Shown here: positions 10,676 to 22,444 of the stretch, piece after piece
Position numbering within the stretch: the first letter of the stretch is position 1
Layout: every line of letters begins with the position of its first letter
Assembly (NCBI GenBank): GCA_002007465.1
Contig: LNAC01000108.1
Span: forward strand, 1,706,318-1,770,317
DNA length: 64,000 bases
Reading direction: 5' to 3'
From: Ailurus styani
Taxonomy: Eukaryota > Chordata > Mammalia > Carnivora > Ailuridae
Notes under the pieces: model-generated
The model's database searches: none
Told to the model about the DNA's origin: nothing
The model's input: the letters and a program-made list of their open reading frames with translations, nothing else
Program-made: the position numbers and the translations under genes

Positions 10676-10765
10676 TTTTTTTTTTTAATTTAAAGTCAGC
10701 CAACATACAGTAGTACATCATTAGTTTTAGATGTAGCATTCAAGAATCCATCAGTTATGTATAAT
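10676..10765 (-). mobile_element. Short L1 3' fragment
   Basis: Poly(T), aatttaaagtcagccaacat, catcattagttttagatgta, ccatcagttatgtataatt resemble the carnivoran L1 3' end on the - strand. Confidence 0.5.
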
Positions 10766-10782
10766 TGTTTTGATTTTCTTTT

Positions 10783-10957
10783 TATTAAAAAGATGTTACT
10801 TGGCAGCACAAGCAGGGGGGAGTGGCAGGCAGAGGAATAGGGAGAAGCAGGCTCCCCATTGAGCAAGGGGACTGATGTGGGGCTCTATCCCAGGGCCCTG
10901 GGATCATGACCTGAGCTAAAGGCAGATGCTTAACTGACTGAACCACTCAGGCACCCT
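10783..10957 (-). mobile_element. CAN-SINE
   Basis: Starts in a diverged tail and ends gaaccactcaggcaccc; duplication gttttgattttct on both sides. Confidence 0.9.
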
Positions 10958-10989
10958 TCGTTTTGATTTTCTAAAACATACAGACATTT

Positions 10990-11181
10990 GGGCGCCTGGG
11001 TGGCTCAGTAGTTAAGCGTCTGCCTTCTGCTTGGGTCATGATCCCAGGGTCCTGGGATTGAGTCCCGCATCAGGCTCCCTGCTCGATAGGGAGTCTGCTT
11101 CTCCCTCTCCCACTTCCCCTGCTTGTGTTCCCTCCTTTGCAGTGTCTCTTTTTGTCAAATAAATAAAATATTAAAAAAAAA
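10990..11181 (+). mobile_element. CAN-SINE
   Basis: gggcgcctgggtggctcag to caaataaataaaatatt and poly(A). Duplication acatacagacattt / acatatagacattt. Confidence 0.95.
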
Positions 11182-11284
11182 ACATATAGACATTTATCAG
11201 TCTCTGCCTTTATGGTTTATAATCAGAGTATTTTGTTTATAGTCGTTTTTCCTAAGTTCATATAGATCCCTATATTTTGTTCTG

Positions 11285-11443
11285 TTTTATAAAAATATTT
11301 TTTAGAGAGAGTGGGAGAAGGAAGAAGCAGAGTCCCCGCAGAGCAGAGTCCGAAGCAGGGCTTGATTTTATGACCCTGAGATCATGATCTGAGCCGAAAT
11401 CAAGAGTCAGATGCTTAACTGACTTAGCCATCCAGGCACCCCC
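11285..11443 (-). mobile_element. CAN-SINE
   Basis: ttttagagagagtgggagaa to agccatccaggcacccc; 3' part reduced. Confidence 0.88.
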
Positions 11444-11605
11444 CTGTATTTTCTTCTAAAAGTTTCAGAGCTCTTCACATTTAATGTTTTTTTAAAATTG
11501 TATTTACTTATTTTCAGTCCACTTAGAGTTTGTGATGTGAGGTAGGGATCTCATTTTACTTTTTCCATGTGATTGGTTTTAGTGGGTTTTTGTTGTTGTT
11601 GTTGT

Positions 11606-11712
11606 TTAGATTCTATTTATCGTTAAGTAATCTTTGCACCCAATGTGGAGATCGAACTCACAACCCTGAGATCAAGGGTCACGTGCTCCCCTGACTGAAC
11701 CAGCAGGTGCTC
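11606..11712 (-). mobile_element. CAN-SINE, old short form
   Basis: taagtaatctttgcacccaa, cacaaccctgagatcaaggg, ctgaaccagcaggtgc. Confidence 0.88.
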
Positions 11713-11958
11713 ATTGTTTTAGTATTTCTTAATATTTTGAATCTCAAGTCCTGATTTGTTTTTTGGGTTGTGTATAGTGGCCTTTATACTTTTTAGCCAG
11801 GGCTTAAATCTTAACTTTATGCAAGAGAAATTGGAAAAATATTAATGTAACCTAAAACCGAATTTCCAAGAAATAGAAAGCAGGATTGCTAAATCAGGGA
11901 AGGCATGAGTCATAAATCTTTTAGGGGAAAAACTCCATTTATAAGAGTCAATTTGACA

Positions 11959-12152
11959 GGGGCATCTGGGTGGCTCAGTTGGTTAAGCTTCCAACTTGAT
12001 TTTGGCTCAGGTCATGATGTCAGGGTTGTGAGATTGACCCCTGCCTCACACGTTGGGCTCCCCACTCAGCGGGGAGTTTCCTTGATATTCTCCTTCTCCT
12101 TTTGCCCCTCCCTTGCACGCTCTCTCTCAAATAAATCTTAAAAAAAAAAAAA
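11959..12152 (+). mobile_element. CAN-SINE
   Basis: ggggcatctgggtggctcag to caaataaatctt and poly(A). Duplication tcaatttgacag / tcagtttgacag. Confidence 0.94.
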
Positions 12153-12235
12153 TCAGTTTGACAGATGATACAGTTCTCTTAGTGATTATACCAGTTTTTA
12201 TTTTTTTATTTTTTTATTTTATTTTATTTTATTTT

Positions 12236-12414
12236 ATTTTTTTTAAGATTTTATTTATTTATTTGACACAGAGAGAGAGAGATTACAAGTAGGCAGAGAG
12301 GCAGGCAGAGAGACAGGGAGAGGAGGAAGCAGGCTCCCCGCGGAGCAGAGAGCCCGATGCGGGCCTCGATCCCAGGACGCTGAGATCATGACCTGAGCCG
12401 AAAGCAGAGGCTTT
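12236..12414 (-). mobile_element. CAN-SINE cut off at an N
   Basis: taagattttatttatttattt to gcagaggctttN. The expected final 25-30 bases (aacccactgagccaccc...) are missing exactly at the N of 12415, so the break is probably an assembly join rather than a biological truncation. Confidence 0.9.
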
Positions 12415-12415
12415 N

Positions 12416-13080
12416 AGCAATCTGTTTTCCTAGTTAAACTTAAAAATATAGGACTCATTCTGGTGAGCTGTTACATTACTTATAAATGCTTTGGAATGAG
12501 ATATATTTTGTGAGGAACCTTATGCTTAGGAGAATGACTCAGTGACCTCGGGAATTGGTATTTTGTGGGAAGAGGAGGCTTGAGCTTCCCCAAACGGTGT
12601 TTATAAATTGCTGTTGGGTTTTTTGGCTGCAGATTTATTTTCTAGAATTAGAACCAGAGGATATGGACATTTTGGGATAGATTTTGAAAATTGCTGGTGA
12701 GATTCTTTCTAATAGTAAGTTTAGTTGAAAATAAGTTAATTTGGTGGTGTTCTGAGAAGTAGTTACTGACTTTCACGTCAAACCTAGTAACTACTCCTGA
12801 TTTGTAATTTAAAAAAGGAGAAACAAAGAAGAAAAAATCTCCAAAGGTGATTGTTTTAATGGATTTTCCAGCATATCAGATTTTCTTGTTTTTGATATTC
12901 TGTCATGAAATTTGGTCTCTTTTCTGTTGTTTGTTTACAAATGAAAGCAAATGTGATTCATTTAAAAGTTGGTTGTCTTGGTCTAATGCCCTACTTTAAT
13001 TGGGTTGTTAATTAAATTACTACTTTGGATGAAATTTTTTTATAAGCTAAGCAGTTGTGGAAGATAAACTCTGAATGTAC
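12416..13080. other. Intronic sequence, nothing recognised
   Basis: No repeat or gene recognised. Confidence 0.4.
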
Positions 13081-13084
13081 CATC

Positions 13085-13277
13085 TTTTTTTTTTCTTAAG
13101 ATTTTATTTATTTATTTGACAGAGATCCCAAGTAGGCAGAGAGGCAGGCAGAGGGGAGAGGAAGAAGCAGGCTCCCTGCCGAGCAGAGAGCCCGATGCGG
13201 GCCTGGATCCCAGGACCCTGAGACCAAGACCTGAGCCGAAGGCAGAGGCTTTAACCCACTGAGCCACCCAGGCGCCT
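13085..13277 (-). mobile_element. CAN-SINE nested in the poly(T) of the next one
   Basis: cttaagattttatttatttat to gagccacccaggcgcc. It is flanked by catctttttttt on both sides, a duplication formed in the poly(T) of the copy at 13283-13467. Confidence 0.92.
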
Positions 13278-13282
13278 GCATC

Positions 13283-13467
13283 TTTTTTTTTTTTTAAGTT
13301 TTATTTATTCATTTGGAAGAGCACAAGCAGGGAGAGGGGTAGAGGGAGAAGCAGACTCCCTGCTGAGCTGGGTGCCTGATGCTGATGTGGAGCTCGATCC
13401 CAGGACCCAGAGTTCATGACCTGAGCCAAAAGCAGAGGCTTAACCATCTGAGCCACCCAGACGCCCC
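13283..13467 (-). mobile_element. CAN-SINE (host of the preceding copy)
   Basis: taagttttatttattcattt to gagccacccagacgccc. The duplication ctgaatgtaccatctt lies at 13071 and 13468, outside both elements, so this copy came first. Confidence 0.92.
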
Positions 13468-13764
13468 TGAATGTACCATCTTCTTTTCCAACTCTAAAAT
13501 TTATAGTTTTTTGTTTACTGAAATTTCCGTTCAAATAAGCCTTAGTGAATTAGATTTATTCCTATTTAGCGTCCCCTATGGCTTCTGGTAGAGCACATTT
13601 TAGGATGACTTAGGAATGTTTAAGACTGATTTCATGAAGTATATTAAAGAAATTTTTTCCTTAGATAGCAAGTAATGGAAGAAAAGTGAGGAATCAGAGC
13701 CAATTTGATGAAGTTTGTGGCTTAAGGTTCTTTAGCAGGTAAACGAATAGCATGATGACATGAA

Positions 13765-13930
13765 AGAATTGGGACACTGATGGCCAAGGGCCTTAAGTCT
13801 CTAGTTTTAGGTCACCTTCTTGGGTAAAACCCTTCCTTTTTCTGGGCTCAGTTTCCCTTTTGTAAACCTAAGGTTATGCTAGATATAATCTCTAGGAGTA
13901 CTTCCAGTTCTTATTGTTGTGTGACTCTTA
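13765..13930 (+). repeat. MIR, diverged
   Basis: ttaggtcaccttcttgggta, gggctcagtttcccttttgt, atgctagatataatctctag fit a diverged MIR. Confidence 0.5.
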
Positions 13931-14386
13931 ATTCTAGTCCTATTTATCCAAAACTGATACTCTTCTGGGTGGCGTTTTTGCCTGTAGATTAGAGTGGATT
14001 TTGGTCTCTCAATCACAGGGCCCTCTGCTTTTTGAATAAAGCCCGGTGTAGACTACCTTGAGGCTGACACACCCTAATACAGGGTCTGATGGTAGCAAAT
14101 GTTCTCTTTATTCTAGCATTTCAAGTCATAATTATTTTTTCAAATAACTATTTCAGTGAGATTTAGAAATAAATCCATAAATATTATAAGTGTGGGCTGT
14201 TTGGAAGTTGTATTAACCACGTTCTCAGCATAATGATATGAGAGTAATGATAATATATACTGAGCAGAGATAAACTCCTGTGTTGTATTATAAGCACCTG
14301 AAAGGGATACAGAGTTTCTGATTCATCTTTGTGCTTTCCATGGTGCCCAGTGAAGGAAATTAAGAATGATTTATTTGTTTATTTCA

Positions 14387-14487
14387 AATTGTTATTTTTA
14401 AGTACTGTCTACACATGGTGAAGCTTGAACTCACAACCCTGAGGTCAAGAGTTGAACGCTCCACCAACTGAGCCAGCTGGGTGCCCC
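14387..14487 (-). mobile_element. CAN-SINE, old short form
   Basis: ttaagtactgtctacacatg, cacaaccctgaggtcaagag, gagccagctgggtgcccc. Confidence 0.9.
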
Positions 14488-14494
14488 AAGAGTT

Positions 14495-14640
14495 ATTTAT
14501 TATTATTTGAGTGCTTGCTATATTACTAGGAACTGTACTAAAATTTAGATGTTTTCCTCATTTAAATATTATAATAGCTTATGAGGTAGTATTACTCCTC
14601 TAACTTATAGATCAGGAAACTGAAGCTTAAAAGGGAATGT
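14495..14640 (-). repeat. MIR
   Basis: gagtgcttgctatattact, tatgaggtagtattactcct, gatcaggaaactgaagctt: reverse-order MIR. Confidence 0.7.
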
Positions 14641-14647
14641 TTTAATT

Positions 14648-14851
14648 TTTTTTTTTTAAGATTTTTATTTATTTTAACACAGAGAGCGAGAGAGAGAGCG
14701 CGTGAGAGAAGGAATACAAACGGGGAATGGGAGAGGGAGAAGCAGGCTTCCCACTGAGCAGGGAGCCTGAAGTGGGGCTCAGTCCCAGGACCCCAAGATC
14801 ATGACCTGAGCTGAAGGCAGAAGCTTAACGATTGAGCCACCCAGGTGCCCC
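14648..14851 (-). mobile_element. CAN-SINE
   Basis: taagatttttatttatttta to gagccacccaggtgcccc. Confidence 0.94.
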
Positions 14852-15357
14852 TTTTAAACTAATTTTTATGTGACTCCAGAGTGTATAATTTTTCTTGCTT
14901 CAATATGCTGCTGAACAAAGATGTTATTCATAGAGTGTGCTCAGTGAGTGTTAACTGGGTGAAATACTTGTAAAATGTTAAAAAAAAGTTTAAGTTCATT
15001 GTTTTTGATCTTTATGTGATAGTATTTTTAGAAGAGGGGCCTTAGCCAGTCTTGATAGGCCAACTGAATGTTTTAATAATACATTAAATACATTACCTCC
15101 TCAAGGCAAGGTAATGTGTGCTTGGGGGTTGTTTTCCAAAATTAAAAAATAAGGGAAGGGGACTGGAAGTTGGGGATAAGGAGGGTAGACATTTGGAAGA
15201 GGACCTCTTTTCATTATCACTCTTGTACCATTTGACATCCTTACTATGTATGTACTGAAAAGAAAACTAGGTAAGAAGAATTAAACACTTTGCCCAGGCA
15301 ACTAAAAGCTTAGTTAATATTTTAAGTTCCATGATTCTGTGCATGTTTTTCCCTTTT

Positions 15358-15665
15358 ATAGAATTATACATTGCGGCAACGTGGATGAACGTTGAAGACA
15401 TGCTAGATGACATAAACTGTACATAAAAGACAAATCTTGTATTCCACTTACGTGAGAACCTAGAGCAGTTAAATTCATAGGTAGAATGGTGGTTGCGGGT
15501 GGGGGGTTACTGTTTTATGGGTACACAGTTTTAGTTTGGGAAGATGGAAAAGTTCTGGACATGGATGGTGGTGATGGTTGAGTAACAGTGTCAATGTACT
15601 TAATACCACTGAACAGAACTACACACTTAAAAATGGTTAAAAGGGTCAATTTTGTTTATTTTTCC
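15358..15665 (+). mobile_element. Old L1 3' end
   Basis: acgtggatgaacgttgaaga, attccacttacgtgagaacc, agaatggtggttgc, acacttaaaaatggttaaaa: the end of ORF2 and 3' UTR of an old L1. Confidence 0.8.
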
Positions 15666-15775
15666 ATAGTAAATATATAGCTGATACTTATTTGTTTGTC
15701 ATTCAACAGACATGTACCTAGACACTGGGGATACAAAAAGGAGTTTGATTTACTTAGCCTGAAAAAGCCATTTTA

Positions 15776-15955
15776 TTTATTTAAGGATTTTGTTTATTTA
15801 TTTGACAGAGAGACACAGGGAGAGAGGGAACACAAGCAAGGGGAGTGGGAGAGCGAGAAGCAGGCTTCCGGCTGAGCAGGGGCTCAATCCCAGGACCCTG
15901 GGATCATGACCTGAGCCAAAGGCAGACGCTTAACAACTGAGCCATCCATGTGGCC
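15776..15955 (-). mobile_element. CAN-SINE
   Basis: aaggattttgtttatttattt to gagccatccatgtggcc. Duplication cctgaaaaagccattt on both sides. Confidence 0.94.
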
Positions 15956-16552
15956 CTGAAAAAGCCATTTAATCTAGTAATATTACACTAACATTACACT
16001 ACTAGTGGTTTTCAAGGAAATAGAGGTTTAAATTTTTAGGAAATCGTAGCTTATAAAAGTTTTGCAGTGTGATAAAAAGATGATGAATTCTGGGAAAGTA
16101 ACTGTTAGGATTTCCTGGCAGTCTTATCTGCTGGTCGATCCAGGGGATTCTGATGTGAATGTTATTTTGCCCCAAGGTACTTGTGCATAGCCTGAAAGCA
16201 TGATTTTAAAAACTACCAGTCTGAGTAGAAACTGTCAGGTGCACGAAAGGCATATTGATCCCTCTCTGTCTCTTGTAAATTGAGAACCTGGGCACAGAAT
16301 AGTGCTGTCATTTAAGTGGCAGACTCATTCAGCCTGGAATTAAGTTTAGGCTTGGGTTTATTGCCAGAGTGTACGGCTTCTCTAAGAGGTTCTGAAACTG
16401 TATGAGTGTCTTACATTCTGAGTCTACCATAAAGACAAATTCTGAATTCTCAAGGAAAAGATAGTAATTGTTTAATGACCATGTGCTTACCCATACTAGC
16501 TGGTGGAAGTCTTGTCCTTTAACTCTGATTTTTGACATTGGCCTGATAAATA

Positions 16553-16755
16553 ATAATTATTGAGTGTTAAATATGTACTAGTAAGTACTGTTTGAGGTAC
16601 TTCACATACATATTAACTCATTCAGTTTTAATAACAGCTCTGGGTAGTGGGAATCAGTTTTAAAGATGAGACAATAGTGGGATTTAGAAAAATAACATCA
16701 CAGGTTTCAGAACTACTAGTTGGTGGTGCTGGGAATCAAAGGTAGTCGGCCTTTA
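16553..16755 (-). repeat. MIR
   Basis: attgagtgttaaatatgtac, cacatacatattaactcatt, gatgagacaatagtgg, gtgctgggaatcaaagg. Confidence 0.75.
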
Positions 16756-16902
16756 GAGCATATAAGTTGTTTTGTATTATATATTGGGCTTTGGAAGTTG
16801 CTTTGGAATGATTGATTGCTGACCTTATTTGTCTTACTGTAATTTGTTGGGTATAAGAATTAAAAAATGACAGTTTCTATCGTTTGAGACCCCTACAGTT
16901 TT

Positions 16903-16985
16903 TTTTTTAACTTTAGGGTTTATTTTTTTAAATTTTACTTAAATTCAATTAATTAATATATAATGTATTATTAGTTTCAGAAGTA
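16903..16985 (-). mobile_element. Severely truncated L1 insertion (about 80 bases)
   Basis: Poly(T) then ttcaattaattaatatataa and tattattagtttcagaagta, the carnivoran L1 3' terminus. Perfect 17-base duplication gagacccctacagtttt at 16886-16902 and 16986-17002. Confidence 0.85.
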
Positions 16986-17208
16986 GAGACCCCTACAGTT
17001 TTGAGAATTACTGCTCATTAAGGGTAAATTCTTATATGGCCATTTGCACTAAATGCCTTTGTTAATAAGCAAATGGTGTAGAAGCAGTTTGCAGACCTTT
17101 TCTCTATAGGTCCAGATAATACTTTAGGCTTTGGGGGCCAAGAGGCAAAACTGAGGATATTACATAGGTACTTAAATAACAATAAAAAGAAAACAAATAT
17201 TTAAAATT

Positions 17209-17314
17209 TTTTTTATCTTTTTAAGTAATCTCTACACCCAACCTGGGGCTTTTGAACTCACTACCCTGAGATTAAGAGTCACATGCTCTACTGACTGAGC
17301 CAACCAGGCTCCCC
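17209..17314 (-). mobile_element. CAN-SINE, old short form, inside Charlie
   Basis: taagtaatctctacacccaa to gagccaaccaggctcccc. Duplication aagaaaacaaatattt / aagaaaacaagtatttt. Confidence 0.92.
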
Positions 17315-17736
17315 AAGAAAACAAGTATTTTATTGGCAGAATTCAAAATGGACTAGTTGAATACAGTTTTTGTAAGGCAGGTGTGTTACAAGAGTGGAAT
17401 TCACTTTGGGAGATAACATTTCACATTATGGGGGTTCAGAGTTAGCTTTACCTATCAAAATGGATGGCAGATGTTCATCTGTTAATGCTGAAATCTTCAG
17501 TGAGATTGCACATGTCATCTTTGAAAATGTCTTTACACAGATATGTATTGCCAAATATTAATATTAATCTATGAGCATATGATTTTTTGAGCATATGGTT
17601 TATTTGAGCACATTCATCACTTGGAAGGCATTTATAGAATTCTGTTAGATTCATTTCTTGATGTTTGCCTTTTTGGGTTCCATTACACTGCAGAGTAATC
17701 CTTTCCAATGGAAGATTAGATGGAAGTTTTGTGGGC

Positions 17737-17856
17737 TTTTTTTTTTTTTTTTAAGATTTTATGTTTAAGTAATCTCTATTCCCAAAGTGGGGCTCAAACT
17801 CACAACCCCAAGATCAAGAGCCACATGCTCACCTGACTGAGCCAACCAGGCACCCC
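17737..17856 (-). mobile_element. CAN-SINE, old short form, inside Charlie
   Basis: Poly(T), aagattttatgtttaagtaa, cacaaccccaagatcaagag, gagccaaccaggcacccc. Duplication tagatggaag. Confidence 0.92.
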
Positions 17857-17942
17857 TAGATGGAAGCTTCTCACTTGCACATCTAGATGGATTTTGAAAG
17901 ATGGAGATTTACTTTGCAGTTTCATTAAGATTGGAAATAATG

Positions 17943-18131
17943 GGTGCCTGGGTGGCTCAGTGGGTTAAGCCTCTGCCTTCAGCTCAGGTCATGATCCCAG
18001 AGTCCTGGGATCAAGGCCCGCATTGGGCTCTCTGCTCAGTGGAGAGCCTGCTTCCTCCTCTTTCTCTGCTTGCCTCTCTGCCTACTTGTGATCTCTCTCT
18101 GTCAAATAAATAAATAAAATCTTAAAAAAAA
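17943..18131 (+). mobile_element. CAN-SINE, young, inside Charlie
   Basis: ggtgcctgggtggctcagtg to aaataaataaaatctt and poly(A). Perfect 13-base duplication attggaaataatg. Confidence 0.96.
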
Positions 18132-18506
18132 ATTGGAAATAATGCTGGAAGTGTAGTTTGAATTAAGTAGGTCTTTCAAGGTTTTGTGTGAACAGATACT
18201 GTGTTAACTTTGATAGTATAGGAAGTGAATAAAGTAACTTGACATTACCTGAGATTCAAACAGTTTACTGTTGTTCAAGTTAATTTGCTGTAATATATAT
18301 TTCCCATAAAAATGCTGTTTTGCCTTATAAATTTTTACTGAATTCATTAAGAAACATTATCAAGTCTGCAACAAAAGCTAATTTCCAAAGCCTTTCAATA
18401 AACGTATTCAGTAATAACGTTTAAGGGTGGTTCTTCAGAAAAAATTTAGATTAAAAAAAATCCCATCAATAAAATTTTGCTACGAAGCCATTGAACTGCT
18501 GTTTGG

Positions 18507-18750
18507 ACATTTTTCTTTTTTTTTTTTCTTTTTCTTTTTCTTTTTTTTTTAAAGATTTTATTTATTCATTTGACACAGAGAGAGAGAGATTACAAGTAGG
18601 CAGAGAGGCAGGCAGAGAGAGAGAGGAGAGAGGAGGAAGCAGGCTCCCCGCTGAGCAGAGAGCCCGATGTGGGCCTCGATCCCAGGACCCTGGGATCATG
18701 ACCTGAGCCGAAGGCAGCGGCTTTAACCCACTGAGCCACCCAGGCGCCCG
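18507..18750 (-). mobile_element. CAN-SINE, inside Charlie
   Basis: Long T/C tract, aagattttatttattcattt to gagccacccaggcgccc. Perfect 14-base duplication gaactgctgtttgg. Confidence 0.96.
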
Positions 18751-19234
18751 AGAACTGCTGTTTGGTAGTGCAAATCAGGATCCACCTTCTTTTTCTGACA
18801 AAAATTCACAGGACTGACGATGGTTCAGTCTCCAAAAGTGAATTGACAGTGAATGAAGGTGACTTGATAATACTGGCTCAACATGTGATTAGAAGTTCTT
18901 TGTGGAGTACCTGCAGATGAATAGTCGAGTGAATAACCATATGCTTGAAACACCTTACGTTTTCACAAGCCCTGTAAATTTGTCCAGGTAAGCCCTTTCT
19001 TTACGTATTTTTTTATCGCTATCATTGATGACACGTATTAGCAGATTCAAGTTCAGGTTGTATTAGTGTTCTCTCAAGTGTCTTTGAAGATTTTCACCTA
19101 TAGTTGTTCCATATAGACTATTTATAGAGGCTAACTCTTCAGTCATTTCAAACCCAGCATTGATTACTGCAGTAAACAGCTGTGCAGTATCTAATATCTG
19201 TTGACTCAAGAGGTAAGGAACACCACTGAAAATC

Positions 19235-20920
19235 ATTCCCCTCCCCTTTTAACAAATAGTTCTTCAGCAGTTTTAGATTTACAGAAAATCTGAGAAAGTA
19301 GTACAGAGTGTTCCCATGTATACCTCATGCCCATTTCCCCGTTAACAAATTAGTATGGAACATTTTTCCTAGCTCATGAACCAGTGTTGGTGCTTGTTAA
19401 CCCAAGTCCTTACTTTATGCACATTTTCTTAATTTTTAACCTAATACTCCTTTTCTGTTCCAGGATCCTATCTAGGATATACTTTAGTAGTTCTGTCTCC
19501 TTAGACTCCTCTTGGCCGTGACACCTTTTCAGACTTTTCTTGTTTTGGGGGACTTTGAGAGTTTTGATCAGTGCAGGTTAGATATTTTGTAGAATGTCCC
19601 TTGTTGGGATTTTTCTCATGATTAGACTGGTGTTATGGATTTTAGTGAGAAAGATCACAGAAGTAAGGTGTCATTTCCATCACATCATATCAAGGAATAC
19701 ATGTTACCAGCGTGATTTATTTTTGATGTTAACTTTGATCATCTGGCCAGGTTTCTCTGGTGTAAATTATTCTCTCCCCTCCATACTGTACTTTTTGGAA
19801 GGAAATCACTAGGCTCATTCCACTCCACTCATGGAATGGAGAGCTATGTTCCACCTTCTGGAGGGTGGAATATATACATAAATTATTTGGAAATCTTTGG
19901 CATGGGAAATTGGTCTCTTCTCATCCATTTATACATTTATGTCAGTATAATCTCATGGATATTTTATACTTTGAGTTATCCATTACTTCATTTTGTTCAA
20001 TTTTTTTTTTTTTTTTTTAAGTTTGGCTCTTGAACTCTTTCAGTTGAACAGGAGTGTCCTTTTGACATACTTCCTTCATTGTGGTGGTTTTTGTATGTTT
20101 GTTGCACTTACTTCCTTTCTGGCACTACAAGGTATTCCAGGCTTATCCAGTGTCTTGCTGGTCTCAGCTCTAGAGTCCATCATTTCTCCAAGGAGCTTTG
20201 GTTTCTTTTATTGGAGAATATTATTAGAAATCAACGTGTGGGTGCTAGATGTGCTTATTGCTACTGGAATGTCACTGCTTATAGGTCTTCTCAGCTAACA
20301 AAGCAGGGAAATCTGTGTATACATACGAGGGATATGTGTATAATAACACATTCTATATACATATAGAAATACCTGTAAATATTTCTGATGTATCTGTGTG
20401 TGTCCATTTGTATAAGCTAAACAGGAGCTTATACTGGTATCTCCACTTCTAATTCAGTACCACCTGGATCATTGTAGCCTTTCTGTGTGTCTTTTTTGTG
20501 GCCTCCTACTCCCAACAGTGAGAAATTTGGTTCTCATCATCTGCCATCCATTTACTTAATAATTCCATACTTTTTAAAAGATTTTATTTATTTATTTATT
20601 TGACAGACAGAGAGAGAGAACACAAGCAGGGGGAGAGGGAGAAGCAGGCTTCCTGCTGAGCGGGGAGCCCGACGCAGGGCTCAGTCCCAGGACCCTGGGA
20701 TCACGACCTGAGCTGAAGGCAGATGCTTAACGACTGAGCACCCTAATTCCATACTTACTAATTCTAGTATACACGTATTATGGTTTCAGAATTGTTAACC
20801 CATACCCCCATGGGAAACAGCTTTAACATCTAGAATACAGTGATTATGTGCAGTTCTTCTGCTGTTTTCCCTGTTCCACTAATTTCCATAGTTAGTTAGG
20901 TCAACTCCTTTCCACTCCAC
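19235..20920 (-). mobile_element. Old L1 3' region, inside Charlie
   Basis: Matches the old L1 segment tgtctccttagactcctctt, ttttgtagaatgtccctt, tcatgattagactggtgtta, gatgttaactttgatcatct and later attgctactggaatgtcact, as I recall it from other mammals. Split by a SINE at 20573-20743. Confidence 0.7.
20573..20743 (-). mobile_element. CAN-SINE inside the L1
   Basis: aagattttatttatttattt to aacgactgagcaccc; duplication taattccatact on both sides. Confidence 0.94.
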
Positions 20921-20921
20921 C

Positions 20922-21144
20922 TTTTTTTTGTTTTTTTAAGATTTATTTATTTGAGAGAGAGAGCACGAGTGCACAAGTGGGAGAAGTAAAGGGAGAAGGA
21001 GAGAGAATCTCAAGCAGACTGCCTGCTGAGCACAGATTCCTGATGCGATGCTGGCTGGATCTCATGACCCTGAGGACACGACCTGAGATGAAACCAAGAG
21101 TCCGATGCACCTGTGCTTACCCGACTATGCCAGTCAGGCATCCC
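20922..21144 (-). mobile_element. CAN-SINE
   Basis: ttttaagatttatttatttga to tatgccagtcaggcatccc; diverged head. Confidence 0.9.
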
Positions 21145-22234
21145 TGCCTTATTTTTTAATTGGCTACTGTTGTTGCTCCCCTTGTCCTCAACTTTTCCAG
21201 TCAAAAGGCTAGTAGTCTTGAAATTATTTTCTCTGGACACATTTCTTTGGCTGCTGCAAACATGATTTAATCAACTCACTGTAAATAAATGGCTTTCCCT
21301 ATTAAGCTAACAAGTGAACCACTCAAACTTTGGTTGTAGCTTCATGTTTACTTTTTTGTTTTTGTGAAGATCTTCTGTTGTGATGAAATACTCTGTTTTA
21401 AATTTTCTAATTTTCTAACAGAATGCTGTTAGATATGAATATTGTGATGAGTGCTTAGTTTGGTAATGTCGATATATCATATTCTTGGCACAGTTACAGT
21501 ATTTTTTCATAACAGAATTTTGCCATCTAAATCATTAACAAAATAATTCACACTCCACACTGTCCCTTAAATGGGTAACGTTGAAAGTCCACTTTTGTCT
21601 TCCTGTTTTAACATACGGAGGTAAACTGGCAATTTAAAACTAATAATAAAATGACAGAATGCATGGTCCTTAAACAACTGAGCTGTAACTGCATTGCTGC
21701 AATCTGTAGCAGCACAAAGTGGTGAGACCACATGCAGTCTTCATTTGCAGCTACTTCACTCTGCTGTTGTGTGAAAGCAGCTAGCTGTAAAGGGAGGAAC
21801 ACGGCAGTGTTCCAGTAAAAGTATTCATAGATGAAGTTGGAATTTCATAGAATTCTCACACATCCTGAAATACTCTTGATTTTTTCCAACAATTTAAAAA
21901 TGTAGAAACAATTCTTAGTTCATGGGCGGTAAAAAAGAAAAAATAGGTTGGGCTTGATTTGGCCTGTGTGCATCATTTGATGACCCCCTGATGTGGAAGG
22001 CCCTGTATTCGCCACCCATACGGGAAGTATCTTTCTCTCCAAAGCCACTAGTAGTAATTTCACCAGACTTGGATTCCGTCTTGGTTCCTGCTGATGCCAT
22101 GGAAGGGGCCTAGAACAGACACTGCATGGTTTTCTGTGGTAAAATACTAAAGGTTTATTTGCCCAGCTGTCATAATCTCAATCGCTAGTATTTTTTTTTC
22201 CTCACAGGAAGTTGCTAAGGTTAAATTTTGTCCT

Positions 22235-22440
22235 TCTTTAAAGATTTTATTTATTCGAGAGAGGAGAGGAGAGAGAGAGAGTGAGTATCCACGTTGGAAG
22301 AGGAGCAGAAGGAGAGGGACAATCAGAATCTGTGCTGAGTGTGGAGCTTGACACGGGGCTTCATCTCAGGACCCTAAGATCATGACTTGAGCCGAAGCAA
22401 AGAGTCAAATGGTTAACCACCTGAGTCACCCAGGCACCCC
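22235..22440 (-). mobile_element. CAN-SINE
   Basis: aaagattttatttattcgag to gagtcacccaggcacccc. Duplication taaattttgtcctt / taaattttgttctt. Confidence 0.93.
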
Positions 22441-22444
22441 TAAA

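Larger units (their letters stand above)
17084..21990 (-). pseudogene. Decayed hAT-Charlie DNA transposon with BED-finger transposase
   Basis: Read on the - strand, pieces of a ZBED-like hAT transposase occur in the right order. Around 21424-21477 is a BED-finger end, RHYQTKH, followed by SSQYSYLTA. At about 21225-21260 is AAAKEMCPEK. At 19190-19225 is LPLESTDI, a relic of the hAT DESTD catalytic motif. Near 19085-19190 is INAGFEMTEELASINSLYG. At 18325-18396 is LAFVADLIMFLNEFSKNL. At 17525-17710 is FYKCLP then FGNTYLCKDIF, typical of the hAT C-terminal dimerisation region. Frameshifts and stops separate them, so it is dead. Ends resemble Charlie termini: cagtttgcagacctttt on the left and tgatgaccccctg on the right, with candidate 8-base duplication gtgtagaa / atgtggaa (6 of 8). 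An L1 and six SINEs have since inserted. Exact Charlie subfamily not assigned. Confidence 0.82.
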
